A stretch of 64,000 nucleotides of DNA from Pisolithus tinctorius (lineage: Eukaryota > Basidiomycota > Agaricomycetes > Boletales > Pisolithaceae): NCBI GenBank assembly GCA_024663395.1, contig JANFAH010000012.1:186001-250000 (forward strand), given 5' to 3'. Numbering within the stretch: the stretch's first letter is position 1; each line of letters starts with the position of its first letter. Under the pieces are notes generated by a model, which was given only the letters and a program-made list of their open reading frames with translations, did not search any database and had not been told where the DNA came from. Below, piece by piece: positions 1 to 10,229 of this stretch. Position numbers and translations under genes: made by a program.

Positions 1-2
1 AT

Positions 3-212
3 CTGCAGCTGCGCTACAACCCAGGGACCATCATTGCATTTTCAGGTTCAGCATTGGAGCATGGGGTGGGAGCTGTAGATGGTGACAGAGCATGCCTGGC
101 GTACTACATGCATGCCAACATACATCAGTCAGTGCATGTTCCCATGTGTCAATCACCACAGATGGATGACCTACTACCTAGACCAGTTGCAACTGGAGAA
201 CTGTTGATTTGA
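3..212 (+). pseudogene. C-terminal fragment of a TET/JBP-like 2-oxoglutarate/Fe(II) dioxygenase
   Basis: An open frame enters from the left window edge and stops at 210-212, giving about 69 residues. It contains RYNPGTIIAFSG, then LEHGV, then GDRACLAYYM. This His followed about ten residues later by an Arg matches the end of the double-stranded beta-helix fold of 2OG/Fe(II) oxygenases, where the distal His binds iron and the Arg binds 2-oxoglutarate. The phrasing resembles the fungal TET/JBP family, which is expanded in basidiomycetes together with KDZ transposons and acts on 5-methylcytosine in DNA. That family assignment is from memory. The N-terminal HxD half lies outside the window, so completeness cannot be judged. 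It could be another 2OG oxygenase family. Confidence 0.5.
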
Positions 213-551
213 AGCTGCAAAATTTAATGTAAGATTTAGTAGGTGATGCAGATCTCGTATTTTATTAGGATATGCTGGCTCTTGAACTTCAGACAGGCAG
301 TGTTGCCAAGATTTTGCAAATGGGTGGGTGCTTAGACATCATAGATTGGGTGGGTACTCAGAGCTAAAGGGTTTGCATCATAAACTGCAACAGAAGTAAA
401 ACTACTCAGGCCATCATGCAGGTGGGCAGATTGTGAGACATCACACAGATGGGCAGGGGTTCAGACATCATGTGAATGGGCAGCATCTCATAAATGATCA
501 ACATTTACAGCAATGTATATACAACCAACTCCACAGTCAAAAACATGTAAA
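213..551. other. Non-coding stretch with degenerate short repeats
   Basis: No convincing frame is seen. Phrases such as 'gggtgggt' and 'agacatcat' recur several times, indicating a degraded short repeat. CpG dinucleotides are nearly absent. Confidence 0.4.
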
Positions 552-1580
552 CTATTGAAGCAGCATGCCCAATAACCTGCACAATGCCCACCACCTAGTG
601 TAGAAATGGTCAATTTGTCGACCCTGATCATTGACAAAATTGGCATATTTCCAAATATTTTCGATGCAGTAGTTTACCTGCTCCTCAATATGGCCATCAA
701 GACAGTCTGCAATTGGTGCCTCAGGCAATGGCCATAAGCCCTGGGCCATCATCAACTATTTGCAGCAACAAGAATAAGTGGCATACCTTAAAAAAATACC
801 AGGCCATGGAAAACAATCCTTTGCCTTGCAATCTTTGGGAATCCACTGCATATTCTTCAGAACAATATAGCCACCAAGGGAATGCAAAGCCAGAATTGGG
901 ATCAGCTGTGTGTGGGGTCCAATGTGGGATGATGGCACTGATATTGTCGATTATGCCAGATGCACTAAGGGGAATTAGCTGCATTTGCTCACAGAAGCTA
1001 ACCTCATCATCTTGGTGTCTGAGGTATGCATGGTAGCACACTGGGAGGGGAGGAGTATAACTGGCACATGACACCATCACCAGAATCAAGCTATTAAGCT
1101 GATTCTGAAGGAATTATGTATCAGTCCCACATTGTGAAAAATTGATGTAAAACCTACCAAGTCCATTGCTAGGTTTGCAAACCAATGTGCAGGCCATTCT
1201 GCGATATTGGCAGTCTGCTTCAAATGTACAGAGGCCACCTTGATCTGGCATGCCAAGTAGATGACACCCATCTCTACCACAGACTGGTGAGATGGGTGTG
1301 ATTGGCTGGTGATGAATGGCTCCAGACAATTTTCAAAGGCAGAATGTGGATAACAAACAACTTCCATCAAATCAAGCATATTGACGAGTCAAAGGCCCTG
1401 AGATGCTGCACCATACTGGTCCCTTGCAGCTGTGCCCAATTCTCTCACAATGGCATTTGCAGCACACACAAGGTGCCTATTGAGGGTGGGATTGAATGGT
1501 GTGTCACTGGGAGTGGTGTTTCCACAGTAGCAAGATACCATGGCATGTAAGGTGCACAGGACTAAAATTATCAACGTCAA
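552..1580 (-). other. Unrecognised minus-strand open frames, probably an eroded gene
   Basis: Several minus-strand frames lie end to end: 552-755, 721-1,089, 1,086-1,379 and 1,389-1,580. The 721-1,089 frame (122 codons) includes the phrases YHAYLRHQDDEVSFCEQ and PHWTPHTADPNSGFAFP, which look like real protein. The frames overlap slightly and change phase, as expected of a multi-exon gene or one broken by frameshifts. I recognise no domain, catalytic motif or signal peptide. The context is transposon relics, so a transposon passenger or hypothetical gene is likely. Confidence 0.3.
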
Positions 1581-1681
1581 TGGTGTATCAGATTAAGCTC
1601 ATGCCCATACCCTGATTGCAATGTGGAACAGGTGCCAATCCCCATTGTTCCATTTGAAGAGATTGCTGTTCAGATGGAAGT

Positions 1682-2600
1682 TCACCTACATAATTGATGG
1701 ATATCACTGATCACATGAATAGAACCAAATAAATGCTCACTGTTGCATATTTCTTTGAAAAGATCCCTCATCTCTGATTGTTTGGGCATGCCAAAAGTCA
1801 AATGGTTTGCACCATTGTCCTCATCCACTGCCAAGTCAAAAGATTTGATGGGTACATTTGAAATGTGTGGGGGAGGTGTTGGTTCCCTCATATCCTGCAA
1901 TTGTGCAAGCAGGTTAGTTGGAGAATCGGGTTGAGGAGATCGGTCCCTCAGATTTGATGATTCATGGGTGATGGGCAGAGGATACAGTTCCCACACATTC
2001 TGCAAGTCTGCCAGAAAATTGACCTGCATAGTAACGTCTTGTGCAGGTGTTGAAGACCTGTCCATCCTGTTTAATTTCTCATCTGTGACTGGTGGTGCCA
2101 ATGGTTCCTGCACATTCAGCAATTGCTTGAGTAGATCCATGTTCATACCATCTGCTGGGGGAGCAGTTGGTTCCCATTCATTCAGGAACTGATTCATCAA
2201 GTTTTCGTGTGGATCTATTACTAGAAAATTAGTTTGTTTGTTAGCTTGAAGGGCAATTGTGCCAACTCACTGGCCACAATTCCACCCTCTGCCAGAGCAG
2301 TTGGCTCCCTTTCCTGCAGGAACTGAGCCAGCAAACTTTCAGATGAATCTATAGCAAAAGAACTTTGTTGTTGAGCTTGGAGAGAAATCATGTTCACTCA
2401 CTGGCCACAATATCAATGTTCAGCCCTGCCATGTCCACCCTTCCACTTGAGACAATTGGTGGTGGGGTTGGCTCTCACAACTCACGCAGTTGTACTAGCC
2501 TCTCCTCCAGATTTTTGGACTGCTTCATGCAGGAGCTAGATTGCCTTGGCTCAATTGGTCTTACATTAGCTGTGGATGGCTTAGGTCACTGGATCCAACA
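1682..2600 (-). pseudogene. Relic gene encoding repeated L-x-Q-L...EPTPPP-like motifs
   Basis: The 1,682-2,200 frame (172 codons) repeats a motif of the form LL.QL....EP.APP: LLKQLLNVQEPLAPP, FLADLQNVWELYPLP and LLAQLQDMREPTPPP, with FLNEWEPTAPP at the start. Minus-strand translation upstream (about 2,280-2,345 and 2,455-2,520) shows two more copies, ending EREPTA and EPTPPP. The last has an in-frame TGA just before EPTPPP. The motif spacing is irregular, so these are diverged internal repeats, not a simple microsatellite. Function is unknown; Leu-rich heptads plus Pro turns suggest short helices separated by proline linkers. Stops and phase changes argue that the gene is broken. Confidence 0.4.
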
Positions 2601-3089
2601 ATGAAGACAACCTCACCTTGACAACAGAAACGAACTTGGCAGGACTGTTCAGTGGACATATTCAACGATGATGGGTTCACTGATAGCTCAATGATCAATC
2701 AACATTTAAACTTGTAGGAACAATGGTGAGAATATCATTCACACCATGGGAAGCAAGGTTGGACAATGGCAGATGGAGCCAAATTTTGGGTAACAGCAAT
2801 ACATGGGAGATGAGCAGCAATATCTCCCTACATAGATAGCTACCAGTCGCTTCCACATGGCCAATACATAGACCTGTCCCACTCAGCTCTCCGCTCAATT
2901 GTCCCACTCAACCATCCCACTTAACTATCCCTCTCTCTGATATCAAAGATGCCTCTCACAACCACCATGGTGTCATGAGCTACTGTACATTCCATACACT
3001 TGTATTCTAATGTGTAAAACTAGGCTAAGCCCTCTATAGACCATACACAAGTTCCAAAAAAGGTTTCTGCTCTGAATGTTTGAGGGATT
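2601..3089. other. No gene seen
   Basis: Only short frames without recognisable motifs. CpG-poor composition like its surroundings. Confidence 0.4.
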
Positions 3090-4009
3090 TGACAACTACT
3101 TCTGCTTCTGATTGCTGCCTGTTTGCTTGTGTGATCTCTTTGCATCAGGAGATGGAACATCTGCATCTGGCCTTGCAGGGGCCTTTCTGACACAAGGTGA
3201 CTTCCAGGTGCTCCCAGGGACACCCTGTTTCACATTTGCAGATGCTGCATTGGAGGTTACAGATCCATTATTGTTTGACTTGGACAAGTGTTTGGCCCCA
3301 GGTCAATGTCAATTCATGTCTGGCTCACTCGATTCTGACAGAGCCTACTTAACACACAGTGCAAACTTGTTAGCCATGACAACTGATTCAACATGACCAA
3401 ACTTGCCTTGTGTGTGTGCTTCAGGGCAGATTTCAGCTTTCCACCTTTATTTCTGCTCATTGACCCCTCCTCAGTTGGGAGGTCAGTGAAAGGAATGCTC
3501 TCCAATCCATCTGCATCTGCGTATTCTGAGTGGTCCTGTAGTTCAGATGTGTACTTGCTCCCTGAGTGCAGATCAGGGTTTGCTGTGAATACAAGTTACA
3601 GTGGGAAGCTCACTATTCAGGGATGTTGCCAATTTCTTTGAATTGGATAGGGTGGGCAAATAAGTGTCTTCATCAGCTTCATCATCAGAATCATGGCTGT
3701 TGCTTTCCCTCCCATTATCGTCAGTTAGCACTTTATTTTGTGGATGATGCACCAGGGTGTTTGCATGGGCTGGAGGTGCAGAGAGCTGCTCATTATGGGA
3801 ACCATCAGCTGGTGGGGGATTTGAGTGGGAATGAGAAGGGAATGGTGTCTTGGCATGGTTTTGCCTCCTGCCAGATACATGAAGACCGGAATCACATTAG
3901 TGCTGATCTGTTGTGCATGAAAATCACACATGGCACACCTTTTTAGTGGAGGGATCATCTGTTCCAACATCACTCCCCTCAGCCTTGCCATGATCATCCA
4001 AACTGTCAT
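3090..4009 (-). other. Unrecognised low-complexity minus-strand gene remnant
   Basis: Minus-strand frames at 3,725-4,009, 3,314-3,505 and 3,096-3,287 each look protein-like. The last is rich in Ser, Lys and Pro and ends KRSHKQTGSNQKQK, typical of a disordered, basic, possibly nuclear C-terminus. The middle frame carries an acidic stretch EYADADGLESIPFTDLPTEEG. Frames must be joined across stops, so this is either multi-exon or decayed. No domain is recognised. Repeat copy 1 starts immediately to the right, at 4,014, and may have truncated the gene. Confidence 0.25.
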
Positions 4010-4013
4010 CCAG

Positions 4014-5870
4014 TGTCACACACCAAAGGTGTTGTGGACATGGTTACAGCTGACTCTGCCTAACTCATCAATGAGTTGTGTGCAATGCCCATGCCATGCA
4101 GAAGAAGACTAAAGGCCTCATGCATAGAAAGACTGCTGGACATTAACAGTCATCCTTTGCACAAGAACAAGTTGTCAGTGCTAAAGAGAAAAGAGGAAGT
4201 GAGTTAAGCATGCATTAAAGGTTTTTAGTGCCCATGTATGGCATTCTGGTTTTTGTCATATCTCTGCCATTTCCAAAGATATCGACTCTGTTCTCACACT
4301 CACTTAAAGTGCTCAGATTCTTCCTTCCAAATTTGGAGAGGATCCTCACACTCTATGCATTTCTACAGCACTCCATCCATCAGACACTCATTTTGCTAAG
4401 TCCATCAATCATGGCCACCTCTTTGTCAGTTGTCTCGCTTGTCTCATTTGCCAGAGACAGTGGCTATGTATATCTGCCAGGCATTCCCACCAGCTTCCAT
4501 CCTGAAGCCCCCTGGTTCATCCCATCATTGTCAGCCCCATCTCATCCCATGCAGCTTGGTCAGTGTGTTCTCCTTGTCAGTATGACTTCCAGAAGGATGT
4601 TCTTTGGTCGCCTCAGGTCTGTCACTCAGTTAGAAAGGTCTTATGTGGTCATTTTGGTCTCCCCAGTTGATGAAGCATATGGATCATTCCTCCCTGCTCC
4701 CTGCACCATCTTTATTCCAGTCTTGTCCATCATTCTTCCCACATTGCAACAGCTGCAGCATAATCTACTGTTCTCCAGCCTCCCAGATCGCATTCATGAC
4801 AAGTATGATGTGCATCTTGCCTTCTTACTGCAAGATCCAGCAGAAGACGTTCCCCCTTCTCCTCCTCCATCAGAGCCCTGTCCATGAAGTTTTTGTTAAC
4901 TTCACTGAGAGGATGGAAGGGTGGGAGATGCGATCACTTATGCTCCCATTGCCCCACAGACCCCCAATGCCCTAACCCCCTTTGATGCCTGACTCATGCC
5001 CTTCAATTCTGGAATTAATACTTCCTTATCTGGAAACACCATCCATCTGTCATGCCATCTTTGGATCTAGAGATGTCTCTGCTGAGATCTAACTTGCATC
5101 GCCACCCCCTAATGTGATATCAGTGTACTTACTCAGTTTCTGACTCCATTTGACTCGTTTTGTGATATTTTGATTGTCCTTGACTCATTCATTGCCAATA
5201 CTTACCAGTCTTCTTTGTTTGCTTACTTTTCATTCTTTGCTTACTCATCATGATTACTCAGTCCTTACTCATTACTTACCAGGTGTTTGTGCCTTGTTTG
5301 TCACAAGCTGTGCTCCCCCCACAGTATATAAACCCCCATGTACTTAGCTACTCAGAAGCAATCAGAAGCAGTCCAGAAGTCACTCAGCAGTCAGTTCAGT
5401 GCCTATCTTGTCGTCGACAGTTGAGGCTCATTCAGAAGAATCTATCTGTCTTCATTCATATCATTGGTAGTTGAGGCTCTACAAAGGGGTCTATCTACCT
5501 CCATCATTTATCTGAAGCTTTATCCCCACTTGGTCAGCAGTCCTGCTTAGTCATCCATCCACTCCTGTGTAACTTGTCAATGACTTGTGCCAGGAGCACA
5601 TTGTATCAAAGTCCATCGTTCCAGAAGTCCTCTCGGCTGAACACCTTCACTCTGTTCAGCATCCCCCATTCAATCATCATCCATTCATCTTCTCCTGTGT
5701 AACTCATTGATGACTTGTGCCAGGAGCACCTCCACTTGAAGTCTCCCCCACATTTAGGTTTTCCTGCACTCCAGGTTCTGTGGAGGCAAACCACCACTTG
5801 CTCTTATTTGTCTTTTGTGTTGGATTTGTTTGGTTTTCACCAGCTTTCCACACTTTGATTCACACTGGGC
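4014..5870 (+). repeat. 1.86-kb dispersed repeat, copy 1 (LTR-like)
   Basis: This copy aligns by eye along its whole length with 8,205-10,229. It begins TGTCACACACC and ends ...CACACTGGGC. Inside is a TATA-like 'tatataaaccccc' near 5,323, followed by a run of 'cagaagcaatcagaagca'-type repeats, which resembles the U3-TATA-R layout of an LTR. An internal partial duplication surrounds 'gacttgtgccaggagcac' (about 5,580 and 5,710). No target-site duplication flanks this copy, so LTR identity is unproven. A 219-codon plus frame at 4,228-4,887 is pyrimidine-rich and I do not treat it as a gene. This copy lacks the tRNA-bearing insertion of copy 2 and serves as its empty site. Confidence 0.75.
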
Positions 5871-7470
5871 TGTCATCTGGGCTATCATCTGCACTATCAT
5901 CCACACTATCATCTGCACTATCATCTGCACTATCATCTGCACTATCATCTGCACTATCATCTGCCACTCCCTCTTTCTGCACTTTACCCTTGCCCTTGAC
6001 ATTTTTCCTTCCAGGATTCTTTTTGTATTTGGGGGCAGGTGTCTTTTGGTATTTCCACTGCCTCACAACCTGGAGGGGTACCAAAGTTCTATCCACTGGT
6101 GGCTGCAGCTTGCCAGATCGATTGATCCATTTCTGAAATCCAAACACATCATTTGGATGGGTTTCCTGTCGCTTGCACCAAAAGGACAGCAGCTGGGTAG
6201 CTGTTGTCGTCCACATGTGACTTGGGTCATGGTCGAAGGTAAATCCTTCAGGAAGATGGCAGGCTGCTATCATTTCTGCTTGATGATGACCGAAATTCTT
6301 GAATGGCACTGCTGATGAGGGATTTCTGCATGCTAATCCTGATAGCACTTGTCAGAGATTGAGAAGACTGAATACTCTGGCCACTCATGGTAGTGAGCAG
6401 TCATAAATCTGTGAACCATTTTTTGTAGTTGGTCCCAGCTAAGGCCTGCGATTTCTCCTATCCAAATCTCTCCATCGGCATTTTTCACCAATTTCACACA
6501 GTCAACCTTGCCTGTCCTTGTTGCTTTGGCTGCTGTCTTTTTCTGAACATGTTCAGGACTTGACTTGCCATCATGCTTGGGCAGTGTTCCTGGTTCCTCA
6601 AATGTTTCCCCAAGGTACTCTTGCCAGCTTCCTTCCAGTGTGTGGACATCATTGAAGGGGATCCCATCTGCAATTTCATTATTGAAGTCCATACTGTCAT
6701 TGCATGAGTCTTACCTAGGCCTAGAGGAGAATATGGTGGACTCATGTGCATGCCTGTATAGTTCCCTCCTCATTTTTCCACCCAGCCATACACACTATGC
6801 ACATTCTGCAATATCTCCACATCTCCATTGCAAAGTTTCAGACATACTTGTACCCATACTTGGCTGCATTCCTGGGAACCAGGATAAATTGAAGACTGGG
6901 AAGTTGACCTCATAAAATTGCACCTTGCTTTTGTCTCTGGTGCAGGGCCTTCCCACCCATTCCACCTTTCTGCTATATCTTCAGCTGCAGCCAATTGTTC
7001 CTCCATCAGGTCATCCTGAATAAAAGCTGTCAATGCATTCTGATACTGTTGGATCTGCTTGCTTCCATGGGTATCGCCTTCTTCTACTTTCATTTTTGCA
7101 AGCTTCTCCTGTATTTGCTCTTGGTACAATTTGCAGACCACTGCCCACACAGAGTATTTGTAACTGGATCTAAGGGTAATTTGGGGCTTCTTTGAACAGA
7201 GGGGCTTTTTCAACCAATCTTGTATTAGCTACAAGGGTGCTTTGAATTGTGAGCATCCAAATCAGAACTTTTAGAGCATACCTTGCACTTGGTCTGGACT
7301 TTGCTCCCTCTCAACTCTTTGTTCCTGTCCAATCCCTGCATCTCCCTCCCATATGGATAGCAGAACTGCAGGCTTCTTCTTCTTTCCTGCTTGCCTCCAT
7401 TCCTGGTGTCAGAACTCAAGGATCTCCAACTCTTCCACTTCAAACATTTCTTCCTCCCTTTCCCCCACAT
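5860..7470 (-). CDS. Hypothetical basidiomycete protein with an acidic DDSA tandem tail
   Basis: Minus-strand exons are visible at about 7,225-7,470, 6,770-7,213, 6,333-6,692 and 5,860-6,348. Protein-like parts include ...VVCKLYQEQIQEKLAKMK, a segment GLSWDQLQKMVHRFMTAHY, and HPNDVFGFQKWINRSGKLQP. These belong to a class of hypothetical proteins common in transposon-rich Agaricomycete genomes; I recall the style but not a named family. A basic KGKGK linker then precedes eight DDS(A/V/P) units. The stop codon lies inside repeat copy 1, so that repeat supplied or truncated the C-terminus. There is no membrane segment or catalytic motif. Exon boundaries were not resolved, and decay cannot be excluded. 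Confidence 0.45.
5871..5966. repeat. 12-bp tandem repeat (about 8 copies) encoding DDSA
   Basis: The unit 'atcatctgcact' recurs with few changes. Read on the minus strand, each unit encodes Asp-Asp-Ser-Ala, so unit-number changes keep the reading frame. It starts directly at the right edge of repeat copy 1. Confidence 0.85.
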
Positions 7471-8204
7471 CTGATGGTTCTATATCTTGCTCACCATCAG
7501 CATCATCTCTTTTTGTCTGATCCCAGGTGTCTGATTTGTACTGGGACTCCATGGAGTATGATGTGGTATGATGTATAATGGTGTATAATAGATGGTTGGC
7601 TACTAAGTTTTTTTGTGCCCTTGTTTGGTCTCAATGCATTTCAGTACTAGTGCAGTCATGCCAAGGAATTCATTCAGACCTCCATGGAGCAACCGAAATA
7701 TCCAATCAGGCTGATATCTTTGACAGGAGCTCCATGAAGTGACTGAAATATCCAATCAGGCTGATCTCTTTGACAGGATCCTGCCCAAAGGTGGATTAGC
7801 TCCCAGTTTGCATCCAGGCTGTCAGTTGGCTTGCCCAATCATATCCATACTTATATTGATACCAAACATCTCATTTCACCTTCATCAGCTAATATAGCAT
7901 CCAAATTCACCATCATAATCCAGGCAAAGCACCCAGGTAATGTTGCAGCAGGAAGGGAATGTGCAGGCAGGGATTGAGCAGTAATAAGAAGGCAGTGCAA
8001 TGCATTGCACGAGGCCAGTGTAGTTGCGTTTGTATTTATGCCCTGACATGTGTTAAGGTACCGATGTCAATAGAGCTAAATGATAAAGTGACTTGCACTA
8101 GTGGTAGCATTTCTAACAACTGACCTCATACTGTCAAATCAGCAACCTCCAGATGGCCAAGGGAAGCACTCAAAAGGGCATGAGAATGATTGGTCCTACC
8201 CTGG
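7471..8204. other. Intergenic, with a 50-bp tandem duplication
   Basis: The phrase 'gaaatatccaatcaggctga' occurs at 7,695 and again at 7,745, within two copies of a 50-bp unit (about 7,680-7,780). No gene is seen between this and repeat copy 2. Confidence 0.6.
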
Positions 8205-9030
8205 TGTCACACACCAAAGGTGTTGTGGACATGGTTACAGCTGACTCTGCCTAACTTGTCGATGAGTTGCACAAAATGCCCATGCCATGCAGATGAAGAC
8301 TAAAGGTCTCATGCCTAGAAAGACTGCTGGACATGAGCAGTCATCCTTCACACAAGAATGAGTCATCAGTGCTAAAGAGAAAAGAGGAAGCAAGTTAAGT
8401 GCACATTAAAGGTTTTTAGTGCCTGTGTACAGCATTCTGGTTTTCATTGTATCTCTGCCATTTCCAAAGATGGCAACTCCATTCTCACACTCGCTTAAAG
8501 TGCTCAGCCATGCAATTCTGCCTTCCAAATTTGGAGAGGATCCTCGCACCCTACACATTTCTACAGCACTCCATCCATCAGATGCTCATTTTGCCAAGTC
8601 CATCAATCATGGCTGCCTCTTCATCAGTTGTCTCACTTGTCTCATTTGCCAGAGACAGTGGCTACATATATCTGCCAGGCATTCCCACCAGCTTCTGTCC
8701 TGAAGCCCCCTGGTTCATCCCATCATTGTCAGCCCCATCTCATCCCATGCAGCTTGGTCAGCGTGTTCTCCTTGTCAGTATGACTTCCGGAAGGACATTC
8801 TTTGGTCACCTCAGGTCCATCACTCAGTTAGAAAGGTCTTGTGTGGTCATTTCAGTCTCCCCAGTTGATGAAGCATATGGATCATTCCTCCCTGCTCCCT
8901 GCACCATCTTTCTTCCCACATTGTGACAGCTGCAGCATAGTCTACTGTTCTCCAGCCTCCCTGATTGCATTCATGACAAGTATGACATGCATCTTGCCTT
9001 CTTACTGCAAGGTCCAGCAGAAGACGTCCC

Positions 9031-9207
9031 TGTTGCAAGTGTAGTACTCCAGCACTCAGCAATGCTAGTCCCTACTAGCACTTGGTGGTTAAAACCACAC
9101 CAAGTAAGCCAAGATACCTTGACCAAATAGCTCAGTGGTTAGAGCACCCGGTCGAAACCTGGGAGGTCCAGGGTTCAATCCCCTGTCTGGTCGCATTTAT
9201 TGCAACA
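9031..9207 (+). mobile_element. 177-bp TG...CA mini-element carrying a tRNA-like gene
   Basis: The insertion starts TGTTGCAA and ends TTGCAACA, a perfect 8-bp inverted terminal repeat. It is flanked on both sides by GTCCC (9,026-9,030 and 9,208-9,212). Copy 1 of the host repeat has the uninterrupted site at about 4,846-4,860, which confirms a clean insertion. TG...CA ends with a 5-bp duplication are the signature of integrase-mediated insertion (LTR/TRIM type), although a small DNA transposon could look the same. The body contains an imperfect hairpin around 'cttggtggttaaaaccac' and then the tRNA-like sequence. There is no coding capacity. Confidence 0.8.
9121..9193 (+). tRNA. tRNA-like sequence, anticodon-position GAA (tRNA-Phe-like), inside the mini-element
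   Basis: A 73-nt sequence folds as a full cloverleaf. The acceptor GACCAAA/TCTGGTC has one A-C mismatch, the D stem is GCTC/GAGC, the anticodon stem CCCGG/CTGGG has one G-T pair, and the T stem is CAGGG/CCCTG with loop TTCAATC and discriminator G. Box A (TAGCTCAGTGG) and box B (GGTTCAATCC) of a Pol III promoter are intact. The loop TCGAAAC puts GAA at 34-36 but has C rather than the near-universal T at position 33, so decoding function is doubtful. No downstream oligo-T terminator is seen before the element ends. Confidence 0.7.
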
Positions 9208-10229
9208 GTCCCCCCTTCTCCTCCTCCTCCATCAGAGCCCTGTCCATGAAGCTTTTGTTAACTTTGCTGAGAGGATGGAAGGGTGGGAGATGTGATCACT
9301 TATGCTCCCATTGCCCCACAGACCCCCAATGCCCTAGCCCCCTTTGATGCCTGACTCATGCCCTTCAATTCTGGAATTAATACTTCCCTATCTGGAAACA
9401 CCGTCCATCTGTCATGCCATCTTTGGATCTAGAGATGTCTCTGCTGAGATCTGACTTGCATCGCCACCCCCTAATGTGATATCAGTGCACTTACTCAGTT
9501 TCTGACTCCATTTGACTCATTCTGTGATATTTTGACTGTCCTTGACTCATTCATTGCCAATACTTACCAATCCTCTTTGCTTGCTTACTTTTCATTTCTC
9601 ACTTACTCATCATGATTACTCAGTCCTTACTCATTACTTACCAAGCATTTGTGCCCTGTTTGTCACAAGCTGTGCTCCCCCCACAGTATATAAACCCCCA
9701 TGTACTTAGCTACTCAGAAGCAATCAGAAGCAGTCCAGAAGTCACTCAGCAGTCAGTTCAGTGCCTATCTCATTGTCAACAGTTGAGGCTCATTCAGAAG
9801 AGTCTATCTGTCATCATTCATATCATTGGTAGTTGAGGCTCCATCAAGGGTCTATCTACCTTCATTCATCATCTGAAGAATCATCTGTGCTTTGTCAGCA
9901 CACCTGCTTAGTCATCCATCTACTCCTGCATAACTTGTCAATGACTTGCATGAGGAGCACATCCAAAAGATCATCACACCAGAGTACTTTCAGCTCAATA
10001 CCTTCACTCTATTCAGCATCCCCCATCCAGTCATCACTCACTTGTCTACTCCTGCATAACTCATCAACAACTTGTGCCAGGAGCCCTCTACTTGAAGTCC
10101 CCCCCACACATTCAGGTTTTTCTGCACTCCAGGTTCTGTGGAGGCACACCACCACTCACACTTTATTTGTCTTTGGTGTTGGATTTGTTTGGTTTATACC
10201 AGCTTTCCACACTTTGACTCACACTGGGC

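Larger units (their letters stand above)
8205..10229 (+). repeat. 1.86-kb dispersed repeat, copy 2, carrying a 177-bp insertion
   Basis: A direct-orientation copy of 4,014-5,870 with the same ends (TGTCACAC...CACACTGGGC), the same TATA region (about 9,685) and the same internal duplication. Most differences from copy 1 appear to be C/T or G/A transitions. It is longer only because of the insertion at 9,031-9,207. Four bases, CTGG, flank both sides of TGTCACAC...CTCACA here, which could be a weak target duplication. Decayed KDZ coding sequence begins directly to its right. Confidence 0.75.

Noticed and set aside
4228..4887. 219-codon plus-strand ORF in repeat copy 1 (and its 159-codon counterpart at 8,447-8,926)
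   Set aside because: Pyrimidine-rich low-complexity translation without motifs. Copies differ by transitions in all codon positions as far as I can see, and it sits in an LTR-like repeat.
5815..6315. Plus-strand ORF with IICTIICTII repeats
   Set aside because: It is the antisense of the DDSA tandem repeat. The minus-strand reading has the protein-like flanks.
9121..9193. Ordinary cellular tRNA gene
   Set aside because: It lies inside a bounded insertion with target duplication, has C33 and lacks a clear oligo-T terminator, so I treat it as a tRNA-like part of a mobile element.
4014..10229. The two 1.86-kb repeats as the two LTRs of one retrotransposon
   Set aside because: The sequence between them holds an unrelated minus-strand gene without gag-pol motifs, and the outer flanks (tccag and ctggg) do not match.
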